This document shows, piece by piece, positions 1-8,895 of a stretch of 23,912 bases of DNA. This stretch comes from Reticulitermes lucifugus (Eukaryota > Arthropoda > Insecta > Blattodea > Rhinotermitidae). Numbering within the stretch: the stretch's first letter is position 1; each line of letters begins with the position of its first letter. Location of the stretch: assembly GCA_026260175.1 (NCBI GenBank), contig JAKCWW010002795.1, positions 14,780 through 38,691 of the forward strand, given 5' to 3'. A model generated the notes under the pieces. It was not told the DNA's origin and ran no database searches. It was given only the letters and a program-made list of their open reading frames with translations. Position numbers and translations under genes: made by a program.

Positions 1-380
1 GGCATTCTTCCCTTTTTATTGCTGTCCTCCTCCTCTGATGAGCACTCTTTATCTTCCTTGTCTGTTTCCTGATTCAGTTGCTTTTTCAACTCTTCAAGAT
101 CTTCTGTTGTCAGATCTTTTGAGTGTTCTTCANCTAATTCTTCTACATCTTCTTCATTTACCTCCAAATGTAATGCTTTGCCCAAGGAGACTATCTTATC
201 TACAATGTCAGCATTTTCAGCAGCAAGTTCCCCAGCAGCATCTTCAGCATCTTGAACACTGGAAACAGCACTTCTTATCTTGCAGCAGTCTGGCCATAAC
301 CTTTTCCAGGCAGCATTAAGTGTCCTAACTGACACTTCATCCCATGCCATGGCAATGACTGGAATGGCCCGACCGTTCAT
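1..380 (-). pseudogene. Tigger transposase C-terminal remnant (partial)
   Basis: An uninterrupted minus-strand frame of about 126 codons runs from an ATG at 378-380 to the left edge; one codon holds the ambiguous base at 133. The product starts with about ten residues that do not look like a transposase, then enters a block AMAWDEVSVRTLNAAWKRLW, typical of the region just after the DDE domain in Tigger/jerky-type transposases. This is followed by an acidic, leucine-rich helical tail (NEEDVEEL, TTEDLEELKKQLNQE) that matches the family's usual C-terminal tail. The catalytic domain is absent, so it cannot catalyse transposition. The in-frame ATG appears to be created or preserved by the internal deletion. 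Whether it is expressed cannot be told. It could be the remains of a start region fused by deletion to the tail. Confidence 0.75.
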
Positions 381-420
381 GTTTGCTGCTTTATGTTAGC
401 GCGAGCATCCACTAAAACAT

Positions 421-518
421 TCGTTAGCCGAATTCATATTCGTTAGCCGAGTCCGAAAAACAGCGAAAAAATCTTCGTTACCCGAAAAATTCGTTGGTAG
501 GGTCACTCGTTAGCCGAG
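421..518 (-). repeat. Subterminal 11-bp repeats of the Tigger-like element
   Basis: The motif TCGTTAGCCGA occurs at 421-431, 440-450 and 508-518, with a one-base variant TCGTTACCCGA at 475-485 and a weaker partial near 490. All are in the same orientation within the terminal 110 bases of the element. Repeats of this sort near transposon ends are commonly transposase-binding sites; that role is inferred here. Confidence 0.75.
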
Positions 519-599
519 GTATCACTGTACTGCAGTAGAGATTGCATGGAATTCTCAGGGCCTGTTTTCCATGTCCCCTGAAATACATAGGAGATTCCT

Positions 600-770
600 C
601 TGGGCCTTCCTTGAGGCATTGGAACGCATCCTCCACACTTTATTATAACAACAACAGGCTTCCTTTTATCATTTTGTAGCCGCTCCCCTGGGCCTGCCAT
701 GCGACATTGGAACGCATCCTCCACACTTTATTGTAACAACAGCCTCCCTTTTATCGTGTTGTAGCTGCTG
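600..770. repeat. Imperfect direct tandem duplication, 88-bp unit
   Basis: The stretch starting CTGGGCCT at 600 is repeated at 688. Shared blocks include CATTGGAACGCATCCTCC (617 and 705), ACACTTTATT and CCTTTTATC, with a few substitutions and small indels toward the end of the second unit. A partial third match, GGGCCTGTTTTCCATG, lies just upstream near 558. There is no open frame worth calling; similar minus-strand peptides in the two units are a by-product of the duplication. Confidence 0.8.
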
Positions 771-783
771 CTGGCGTCTTATA

Positions 784-924
784 TTAATTAAATAACTCTT
801 TTCTTGCTCGCTCGCTTGCCAGGCCGTGCGGTAATTAGCATTGCATTCAGTTAATAATAATCCCATCGGTCTGGTATTCATTACGCTGAATACCCATTTA
901 ATTAGCTCATTAGTTGTCTAATTG
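784..924. promoter_or_regulatory. Cluster of TAAT-core motifs (possible enhancer, weak)
   Basis: Within 141 bases there are TTAATTAA (784-791), TAATTA (832-837 and 899-904), TAATCCC (858-864) and TAATTG (919-924). TAATTA is the core site for Antennapedia-class homeodomains and TAATCC that for Bicoid/Otd-class ones. The stretch lacks transposon hallmarks. Clustering is visible; any regulatory function is inference, and AT-rich DNA gives such sites by chance. Confidence 0.22.
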
Positions 925-930
925 ATACAA

Positions 931-2094
931 GTCCCAGAAGCATTCGGCTTGCTTCTCATGTAAATAAACTTTCCGCATCTTTAAGTCGGATGCTGCCAGC
1001 AGCGTCGTCACGAAGAGGAGGCTTGAAAAAATGAAGTACGCGACGCGGCTTCTTTTTGTTTCTGCTTGAATAGGCGTATTGTTGTCTGTAACCTCGAGAC
1101 AGGAACCTGCGTACGTAAGCTGCTTTAATAACGGGAGTTTAGAGGGACCAATAATGAATCTACGTAGCAAATTACAGGGCTTAAGCTGGTTGCTAATGTA
1201 TCGCCAGGATGTGTTGATTTTATCAGCGCATCCAGTGTTGACAATCGCTAGCCTGAACTAATCCTATAATGGGTTCATTTCGTTGGGAATTTTAAAGAAT
1301 TGATGGTAATCTATCTAAATTTTGTGATTGTTGTTATGAACTCGCTTTAATTGTATAAATATTGATTTTTTTCCCGTAATTTTCTGCCTGTGTGATGTAT
1401 CTGTCCAGCATATGGTTCTACTTTCACCCTATTTTTATACATAACGGTTTCAATCGACAAATCTATTTACCACCTGACCATTTTGTCACAACTCCCCCCT
1501 CTCCCACCCCATCACTAATTTTTCCGTTCATAGTGAAGTCTGTATCTCTGCTGAGAGAGGTGGGAACATTTAAACCAACATTGATGCCCCCCATAAACAC
1601 TGCTTCCTATTCGAAAAAGAAGAAAAAAAAAGAGTTCCGATAATTACATTGTGTGTCAGAAACACGGTCCACGCAGCAGGCTATGTATTTCCAACACAGC
1701 TCGTGTGCAATATTTAACATCGAAAACGCTTTCGATTCCTATCTGGGAGTTGCCCTCTTCGAATCTGGTTCGGGTTTTCGCTTTCGTATGAATTTTCTGT
1801 GTCTCTCCGAGGTAACTGCGCCTTTATACCGTGCTTCAAAGTCAGTAGCCACTCGCTGCTAACACGCGTATTCACCTATTATACCATTCTCTGTTACCTT
1901 TTACATTTTAGCAGAATGTTTGTTGTTAAATAAGTTAAAAACCACTCAGTTAACGTCTGTAAAACATTTAGACGCTGTGGACAATAATGGCCTATCACTG
2001 ATACAGTCCTGTTAACAAAATATAAATGCGGTGGAGAATGAATATGGTTAGGCTTGTCCCTTAAAAGTGTAATTTAGTTTAGAAATGGTTGTTC
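931..2094. other. Unassigned intergenic or intronic DNA
   Basis: I recognise no gene, RNA or transposon here. Open frames are at most about 85 codons with no family resemblance. There is a pyrimidine-rich patch around 1490-1520 and an A/G run at 1613-1632. Confidence 0.6.
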
Positions 2095-2102
2095 CCTTAG
2101 GG

Positions 2103-2379
2103 AAGCCGTTCCGTGGATAGATTTCAAGGGGTCCGTGAACTTGGATGGGGAAAAAATTACAACTTTATTTTCACTAACCTCTAAATGAAATTTAGCTTTT
2201 TATTCAATAATGAATATAGGCAACAAGTAATTTATGGTGTCTGGACTCCAAAAATTTTTATTTCCTTCTATAAATATAAATATATTTTATGCATTTAAAT
2301 ATGTTTTGTGTGAAGGGGTCCGTAGGTTTCACCAGACTCGCAAAGGGGTCCATGGCACAAAAAAGGTTAAGAACCCCTG
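2103..2379. mobile_element. Non-autonomous hAT element with 8-bp target duplication
   Basis: The right end reads, on the minus strand, CAGGGGTTCTTAACCTTTTT, a classic hAT terminus, and both subterminal regions carry GGGGTCCGT/GGGGTCCATGG blocks (around 2129, 2318 and 2345). CTTTAGGG at 2380-2387 matches CCTTAGGG at 2095-2102 in seven of eight positions, as expected for a hAT insertion. The left terminus has lost its first bases or diverged (it begins near AAGCCGTTCCGTGGATAG). The interior is AT-rich without coding potential. The ends resemble those of Charlie-type hAT MITEs described in vertebrates, but that comparison is from memory. Confidence 0.8.
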
Positions 2380-2387
2380 CTTTAGGG

Positions 2388-3924
2388 CCTGAGACATGAG
2401 GAATTTGTAAAGAATTTTAGTCGAATGTTGAATACAAAAGTCACTTGAATACGTACGGGGAAAAGATGTAAGATTTGAAGTTGTGGATTGGATTCCTTTG
2501 TGTCTGAATTTAGCGGAGGGATTTTGTAAACACAAGAGTTGATATTCGGTGACATTCACGTCGTCAAGACAGAGATAATTACTTTCGGGATTTACCTGGG
2601 GATCGAATTAATTTGACGCTGTTAAAAATATTATTAATTCAGATGCAACTCACAGCTAAAGAGTTTCTTCGTTGTTCCGGCCAGAAATCCACTGCGATAG
2701 CGCGCGTTTGTTTTCCGCTGATGGTAATTAGCCTTCGCAGCAATTATGTCGTATCTGTAACAGAAACACTTGTTATGGAAGTTCAGTATTCTGTTTAAAG
2801 TGAACTGAAATGTAACTGTTGCCATGGATTAGCATCTCTCCTCTGAATAATGATTGAGCTGTTACCAGAATTGTTTCCTGGAGAAGGATTTATTGGTTTT
2901 ATGGCTTACTACTATAGGGTAATAATAAATCTGCCGACACATCGGAAAGAGCAGCCGTCAGATTCATATCAGGGTCGCAATAAATTCTCGTCAGGTCACT
3001 GGAAGGAAAGTCATCAATGGTACGGGTCCAGACAATTTGGTGAAAAGCACAAATCGACATTGCTGTGAATGCAGTAGGGGGGGGGGACATTTGGAAGTTC
3101 ATATTTTCCGTTCCAATGGAACTGTATTAAGTGGACCATACTGATTACCACTGTTGGAGCATGGCAGTGATTATGCGAACTGTAATGTTCGAAGGTGCTG
3201 CCGTCACGCATTCAGAATGCCACGCCCATGGCAGTATTTTTGTTCTTGCAAACTTAGTCGAAGCCATTTCACAGGTTTTGGTGATACTCTGAAGTCTTAC
3301 CTGAACTGTTTTCAATTATTTTATATTTATAATGAGCTCGGGTCCATTCAGTACAGATGGCGGGAAAAGTGTTCGTGAAAATAGGTGGATATAGCAGGAT
3401 TAATTCCACAAAGTCTCCAGATTCAGTCACAGTTCAGGTTAGCGAGGCTAGGCTGATGTCACAAGTCGGGAGAGTGCGCGAAGTCGTATGCACATAGTTC
3501 ATTGTGTTTCTGCAGTCAGTACGGTGAGATGCCAGTATTCGTCTGTTTACGTAGTAGCTGCAGTCACGTGACTGAGACCGGAGGACCTAATAATTGTGAG
3601 ACTCTCGCTGAAGAATGTCATGCAAATTGACGGGGACTTTGTGGATGTAATTGTTCTGTACACTTGGTTATGTCCTTGTCCAATGCATAGGTTTGGTAAA
3701 AGCGATGTTGAACCTGTGGTCACACTTAGCGTACTGCAGTAGTTCTCATGCTTTTACGGCACAGTATTCCTTGCCTCGAGGAATCGCTACACACTGAACG
3801 TTTAAGTTGCCAAAACCACGGTGGATTCGGAGACTCGCGCATGCGCATTTTTCCTTCAACAAGATCTGCCAAATCTGTATTTATCCCATACTACGTATGT
3901 GTAAGTACAATTTATTTTAAACAC
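2388..3924. other. Unassigned DNA
   Basis: No gene or named repeat recognised. It contains a run of ten G at 3077-3086 and the 14-base perfect palindrome CAGTCACGTGACTG at 3561-3574. Frames here are short (up to about 75 codons) and unlike any family I know. Confidence 0.55.
3561..3574. promoter_or_regulatory. Palindromic CACGTG E-box
   Basis: CAGTCACGTGACTG is a perfect 14-base palindrome containing GTCACGTGAC, the preferred site of USF/MITF-type bHLH-zipper factors. No gene is seen next to it, so a role is only a possibility. Confidence 0.2.
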
Positions 3925-4040
3925 AATTCCTTTGTATTGGATCTGGCTGAAGATAGGGACAGCTGGCGGTCGCTTGTGAATGCGGTAATGAACATTCGGG
4001 TTCTATAAAATGCGGGGAATTTCTTGACTGGCTGAGGACT
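3925..4040 (+). mobile_element. LINE fragment: reverse-transcriptase C-terminus and start of 3' UTR
   Basis: The plus-strand frame ending at the stop at 4006-4008 reads LAEDRDSWRSLVNAVMNIRV just before its end, followed after the stop by AATGCGGGGAATTTC. This is the C-terminus and first untranslated bases of a LINE family that is extremely common in cockroach and termite sequence. The rest of the protein is absent: the copy is 5'-truncated near 3925, as LINE insertions usually are. Downstream, CTCCATGGAGTCAGT near 4060 also fits the family's 3' part, so the insertion may run to about 4140 and include the hairpin motif at 4099. The frame upstream of 3925 is unrelated and open by chance. Confidence 0.75.
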
Positions 4041-4098
4041 GAGGCTGAGCAATGACTGCTCCATGGAGTCAGTTACATTCTGTCTTATTGACATCTTC

Positions 4099-4129
4099 CT
4101 GAGGATGGCGTTTTATCGCCGGAACATGT
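4099..4129 (+). repeat. Hairpin motif, copy 1 (CTGAGGA-stem-GGAAC)
   Basis: CTGAGGA is followed by a hairpin (UGGCG pairing with CGCCG around the loop UUUUAU) and then GAACATGT. Two relatives occur at 11789-11821 (minus) and 21359-21390 (plus). The layout CUGANGA, stem II, GAA resembles the core of a hammerhead ribozyme, which Penelope-like elements and some other retroelements carry. Stem III and the cleavage triplet are not clear. Confidence 0.4.
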
Positions 4130-4140
4130 AGAAGGGTTTA

Positions 4141-4997
4141 TGTCCATGGATAAGTTACAATTTTGTACAATTTATGTGAATATGTTGGTAAATATATATA
4201 AATGATTATCGTCGTGTGAATTGGAGTACTTTCAGTTTCTTTTAAACAATAGAGGATAGTGGACTGTCAGAAAGAATCTAACAATGTAATTTATAGCAAG
4301 CAAAGAGAGATAAGATAATGGGACTCAGCATTTACACCCAGCAGGGTACATGTTTCTGAAACAGGTAGAGCGCTGCCTGGCCGTTTCGACGTCAGCCGAG
4401 CAGTGGCCGCACCGTGCCGACAGCAGCTGTGTGCAGTGTGGGGCCCAGCTCTGCTACCAAGAAATTTGACTACTACAAATACACCACTGTTATAATCTCT
4501 TATCTCGCAAGTTTGCATAGCCTTACGTCAAATACAAATTTGGTTAGCTGCTAAACATTTTATTACACCCTATTTGTCTTGAACCACGGTGGCGTTGACA
4601 ACCAACGTAAGATAGGAATTTACTGCAGACAGAATTCGTAAAAGCGCGCCAAATACGTTGAACGAGGTGTTGTGTGAACATAATCCACCTTAAGTTGGTG
4701 AGTGAAGGAATTATGACCTTAATTGATTTGGTTGGGCAATGAATTTTTTATTGCACTGAAATCTGAGTTCGTTAAAACAGTTCGGTTATATTGATCCTCT
4801 GAACCCCTTTGTTCCAGATGACAGCTAATTGGACGGAACTGCATTATACATTCATTAAACTGCATGAATGGCTTCAAAATTTCACTGGTTTGTTTTCAAT
4901 GTAGACCGTAACCCTCGCAGTTTCAAATTATGGGTTCTGCGGAAGACTCTTCATGTTACCAGTTGGTCAGTGCAGTCTGTCGACGAGGCTGTGCTAA
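4141..4997. other. Unassigned DNA
   Basis: AT-rich sequence with no recognisable gene or repeat. Confidence 0.55.
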
Positions 4998-5030
4998 TTT
5001 GCTGTTTTCTAAACTGTGGTCCGCGAGATC
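4998..5030 (+). mobile_element. Possible hAT terminus relic
   Basis: GTTTTCTAAACTGTGGTCCG at 5003-5022 resembles the subterminal part of many hAT elements (TTCTCAAACTGTGGTCCGCG type). No matching opposite end or 8-bp duplication was found, so this is only a suggestion. Confidence 0.3.
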
Positions 5031-5465
5031 TCTATAGTCTGGCAGTGCGGTGTGCGCAATATAAAACTGTCTTCCTGTAATCTTGTAGTGATTTAATTTA
5101 ACGGTATAAAGATCGCCCTGTAGCAAATGTTACAGTTAACACAGTAAACATTAAGACGAGAGTACAGTGTCTGGCATCACTCGTAAGCTCCATCTTACTC
5201 TGCAGGAAGTCCGCGTCGGTGTTATGCCAATATTAATGTACGTCACTAACTAAATTTTTCTTGAAACCGAAATCACTTTAAAGGTAGAAACAGTATCCTT
5301 CTAAATATGGCAAATTTGAAGTAGTTGGAGACGACATTGAAAAAATTTTGATTTCATTTGCTTATTAAGAACAAATTAAATTCCTGGAATGTTTGATGCT
5401 CTTCAGTTCACAAATTTCCGTACTCTATCTAGAAAGCACCAAGATTAAAATGCAGAATCCTCGGT
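5031..5465. other. Unassigned DNA
   Basis: No recognisable gene or repeat; frames are short. Confidence 0.5.
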
Positions 5466-5800
5466 TCACTGTTTTGTATGGGCGTTGAAAATTGGTTTCT
5501 CACATTAGAAGAAAATAGATTGAAAGTGTTTGTGGGCAGTGTGGTGAGGAGAATACATGGATATAAGCGAGGAGAATTGAAGGAATTCTGGAGAAAATCA
5601 CATAATGAGGAACTTCATGATTTGTGCACTTTAAGGTAATGTTATTAACATAATGATATCAAGTGTGCATCCCTCTAGGAAAGATGAGAAATGGTAACAA
5701 ATGTTTAATCGTAAAACCCCAATAAATGAGGGAGAGCATTTGGCAGGACTAGGTGTCAACGGGAGAGTAGTATTAAAATGGAGAGTAATGCATTGAGGAA
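5466..5800 (+). mobile_element. LINE fragment: decayed reverse-transcriptase C-terminal region
   Basis: From about 5475 to the stop at 5637-5639 one frame reads CMGVENWFLTLEENRLKVF and then FWRKSHNEELHDL, aligning with the YGCETWSLTLREE and WRKLHNEELHDLYSS blocks of the common LINE family. Beyond the stop the nucleotide sequence still follows the family in shifting frames: a GKP-like block near 5715 and TATTAAAATGGA near 5771, the counterpart of the N-I-K-M-D motif. The terminal N-x-R-V-P block is not recognisable. It is older than the copy at 6152. No target duplication was found. Confidence 0.72.
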
Positions 5801-5894
5801 AGCTAACTTCTGAAACGTCCTGTATTAATTGTATCAAAACACCAACACAGTGCAGAATGCACAAGTAAATTGCAGTACGGTCCAGGTATATTAT

Positions 5895-5965
5895 ATATAT
5901 GTATGTACACATATTGCGCTGTTACCTCCTTCGTATTAGGCCCAAACATATTCATGGTATTAGGA
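5895..5965 (-). mobile_element. Possible minus-strand scrap of the same LINE
   Basis: The minus strand reads ATGTTTGGGCCTAATACG and then GAGGTAAC, resembling the FGPKRDEV coding block of the common LINE. It is short and interrupted, so the call is tentative. If right, it lies head-to-head with the plus-strand copies on both sides. Confidence 0.3.
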
Positions 5966-6151
5966 AAGGGATAATTTTATACGTATTTTTAACGGCTAAC
6001 CTACGAAGACAGGTAGATGAACACGTGCGTTAGCCTATTCTTGTACAAACTGGTGACTGAGTGGCGAAGGCACGATTCTGGAGGCTCCGTATCCGAATAA
6101 GAGACCGAAGGTCATTTTTTCTTGCAGACTGTTTTCTCAGTCCCTCGAGGT

Positions 6152-6620
6152 AAATGGTCTTACGTGTGTGTGAAACTTGGTCTGTTACTTTAAGGGAAGA
6201 ACATAGGCTCAGGGTGATCGAGAACAGGGTGCTGAGGAAGATATTTGGACCTAAGAGGGACGAGGTAATACGAGGTTGGAGAAAATTCTGTAACGTACAG
6301 CTTCGTGATTTGTATTCCTCACCATATATTAGTAGGGTCTTCAAAAAAAGAGGAGGATGAGAGAGGCTGCGCATGTGGCACACTCATGGGAGAAGAGAAA
6401 TGCATACAGTATTTTGACGGGGAAAGGTGGAAGTTAGAACTTGAAAGAATTAGGCGTAGTTAGGAGGGTGTTATTAAAAGCAAAGGTCTTAAAGAAGTAT
6501 GATAGAAGGGCATGGTTGTGTGCATCTGGCTCAGGTTAGGACAAGTGGTGTGCTGTTGTGAACACGGGAATGAACCGTCTGGTTCCATCAAAATGTGGGG
6601 GATTTCTCGAAGTAAGTGCT
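6152..6620 (+). mobile_element. LINE fragment: best-preserved reverse-transcriptase C-terminus
   Basis: A 68-codon frame (6154-6360) contains CETWSVTLREEHRLRV, ENRVLRKIFGPKRDEV and LRDLYSSP, the conserved region after the polymerase domain in this LINE family. A frameshift or stop at 6358 breaks the frame. The sequence continues in decayed form through RMWHTHGRREMHTV (the W-A-G-H-V-A-R-M-G-E block of the family) and a final GNEPSGSIKMWG block near 6568-6605. That last block is the family's N-L-R-V-P region read in a shifted frame. The N-terminal polymerase and endonuclease are missing because of 5' truncation. The ATG at 6154 is internal to the original protein, so no functional product is expected. 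Confidence 0.85.
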
Positions 6621-7894
6621 GGAAGGGTCGACCCTGTCAAGATACACTCGTAGCTGACGCTGTGGTGTAGGGTGAAAGCGGCCTTTAAACGGCAAAAACA
6701 ACAACGAAACGAAAGCAGAAATATTCTATTTCTTTCAGTTTGTGGTATATTAACCTTCATAACCATCCTCCAGGACCCGGAGTTTCATTACCATATTGAC
6801 GTAATTCCTCTATCGGAACATGTTGTGATGCGTCTTGATCTAGTGCACTGCCCTCAACCAGTTCCTCTGACATCAGTTCTGTTTGTCGTTAGATAAGAAT
6901 ACTGATACAAGAAGATTACCGTCTATTGAGATATGACGCCTCATATATTGATACAGATATATAACAGTCTACGCGGTCATACTTGTGTTGCAGAAGAGGT
7001 AAATATTCGTCCATTCCTTTCCGAGAATTTGAAATTTCGCATTCTGATACATCTTCAGTATTAGTGCCTAGTAATAAATTTGCGTATCTGAGAACAAGTC
7101 GGGAAATGCACGCATAGCATAAGACCCTGGAGCTTTCCCTCTTTTATTTCGTCTAGATTTTTCTTTTGCGAGTGCTAATCTTTAGCAATTTCAAGCAAAA
7201 CGCCGATAAACGCCGGCATGTTAAACGTCTTTCCACCTTTTACAAAATATACTGCACGTTTCCTCCGTGTCCGAGGAAGGGATTTATAACCGTTCACGCT
7301 AGATTGTAGTGCTGTTGCTAGAATATGGGAAAAACTTACAGTGAGTGTAATAACAGTGAAGAGTGAAGACTTAACAGAGTAGCACGTTAGCCATTTAAAG
7401 CTTAGTGGTTACTTTGTTCCGCCACCTGCTTGGTACTAAAATTCTGCATTTCTTTGTAGTGTATTTATGACTTTCGAATGATATTCACGATAGAGGGCGA
7501 CCATATTCCTAAACTTTATTAACAGATTGGTTCTTATGATGGTGAAGTAGTGTGTTTACTGTGAGGTAGGAACTGCGTCTTTGCGTACAGTTCACATGCG
7601 TTTCATGTTTTGAAAGGTTAAAGTGATAAATCGAACCTCTTCTGAATGCAACGTGAAGCAATAAGTATTCTCTTTTTTATTGCGTGGGACTATGCGTAAG
7701 TCTATATACGCAGCAGATGCTCACATAAATGCATGTAGCTCTTCACGTAAAATGTTTGTTATATTTGTCCAATTTTAAAGGACGTGACAATTGTTTTGTA
7801 TATCCTTGAGTATAAAATTTCATGAAAATCCTTTCAGCGATTTTCAGGCTTTTATGTGCGTACAGACGGGCCGATGGCCTTCGCATCGCAACTA
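6621..7894. other. Unassigned DNA
   Basis: No gene or repeat recognised; short chance frames only. Confidence 0.55.
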
Positions 7895-7975
7895 TTCGTG
7901 CATGCCTCGAGTGGTATTCAAACCCACGGTTCCAGTAGGACACGCCTTTCGACCACACTGCCACTGTGATCGACA
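7895..7975 (-). mobile_element. tRNA-derived SINE head (fragment)
   Basis: The minus strand reads TGGCAGTGTGGTCGAAAGG (A-box region, 7945-7963) and GGGTTTGAATACC (B box, 7913-7925), followed by ACTCGAGGCATG. The pattern GTGG-TCGA-AGGCG then GGGTTYGAATCCCACTCG is that of tRNA-Ser/Leu-like SINE heads widespread in arthropods. A-to-B spacing is about 20 bases, shorter than in a tRNA, so part of the middle is lost. The body extends left for an unknown distance and no target duplication was found. Confidence 0.6.
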
Positions 7976-8567
7976 TCGTGTTCGATATTTGTTAAGTGGT
8001 GACGGTTGGACGTAACGTGACATTTCGCACTTCTCACAGAAAAATGAGATTCGGAAGAATATGATTGCCGCTGATACGCGACGACATGTCTGTTCGTCTT
8101 GAAAGCAAGGGAAGTGCTGTTTCTTTGGCCGACATCCAGTTTTATCGGCCATATCTTCAGTTTTTCTTCCTTTTTAAATAAATGCATAAACACAAATAGA
8201 AGAAAAGCATTCTCACGACGCAACTAAAAGCACAAGACTGGGCCCTTTTTTGTTCAGCATCGCTGTGTGCACGCACGAACAGCGTAGTCGTGGTTTCAGC
8301 ACGTGACTGTGAACGCCTGCCAAAGAAGAACTTTTCTTGCCCTTTCTTTTCTGGCCGAGTCCACAAACTAACTCAGCCAACACATAATAAATGTGCTTCC
8401 CTGATAAATAATCAAAACCAAATTTTTCTCCCTCTCAAATCTCTTCCTCTTTCATCGTAATTATTTCTGTGTTATTTTTGCACTTTCGTAAAAATCATTG
8501 TGGGATTTAAAATGCTTAACTTATTTCCACGCTGTAGACAAGCTAATATTTGGCACGCTGGTCTGAA
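7976..8567. other. Unassigned DNA
   Basis: No gene or repeat recognised. A 101-codon minus-strand frame (7918-8223) overlaps the SINE head and has no family resemblance. Confidence 0.5.
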
Positions 8568-8895
8568 GCATTCCGCATTCTATGGAACTGGAATCTTCTT
8601 TGCTGTACCCAAAATAGTCCGCTACTGGACCCTGTTGTGGGCCGGATTAAGCCAGTCCACATCCTTATATTCCATTTCTTTCACATAGATTTTAATATTA
8701 TCCTGCCACCTAGTTCTAGGTTTCCCAGGCACTTTGTTTCGTTCAGGTTTTCCGACTGAAAGTTTGTAAGCATTTCTAATCTCCCAAGCTCCGACCTTCG
8801 TAATTTTCCCACAGTGGGCTTGTTTACTGAATTGTACAAGTTACGATGCTTCTGCTCATTATGCAATTTTCTCCATTCCCTTGTTATTTGCTCGT
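8568..8895 (-). mobile_element. LINE fragment, minus strand: reverse-transcriptase C-terminus
   Basis: Within a 124-codon minus-strand frame (8681-9055), the part from about 8893 reads ITREWRKLHNEQKHRNLYNS and later LGNLELGGRIILKSM, matching WRKLHNEELHDLYSS and LGRPRRRWVDNIKMD of the common LINE. One base shift later the minus strand continues KIYVKEMEYKDVDWL, then RVQ-stop-RTILGTAKKIPVP and a stop near 8582, matching the family's D-R-x-Q-W-R and N-L-R-V-P end. The first 54 codons of the frame are not LINE; they are flanking DNA open by chance. One frameshift and one internal stop show it is dead. Confidence 0.82.

Larger units (their letters stand above)
1..527 (-). mobile_element. Tigger/pogo-type DNA transposon, internally deleted, continuing past the left edge
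   Basis: On the minus strand the element begins at 527 with CAGTGATACCTCGGCTAACG, a Tigger-style terminus, and is flanked by TA at 528-529, the usual Tc1/mariner/pogo target. About 145 bases of non-coding terminal DNA lead directly to an ATG at 380 and then to sequence coding for the C-terminal part of a Tigger transposase. The N-terminal DNA-binding domains and the DDE catalytic domain, normally over a kilobase between these points, are missing, so this is a deletion derivative rather than a full element. The terminal DNA holds several copies of an 11-base motif. The other end lies outside the window, so total length and the second TA cannot be seen. Superfamily assignment is from the terminus plus the protein; the exact family is not assigned. 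Confidence 0.82.

Noticed and set aside
38..319. 93-codon plus-strand frame
   Set aside because: It is antisense to the Tigger transposase tail.
6030..6383. 117-codon minus-strand frame
   Set aside because: It is antisense to the LINE coding fragment on the plus strand.
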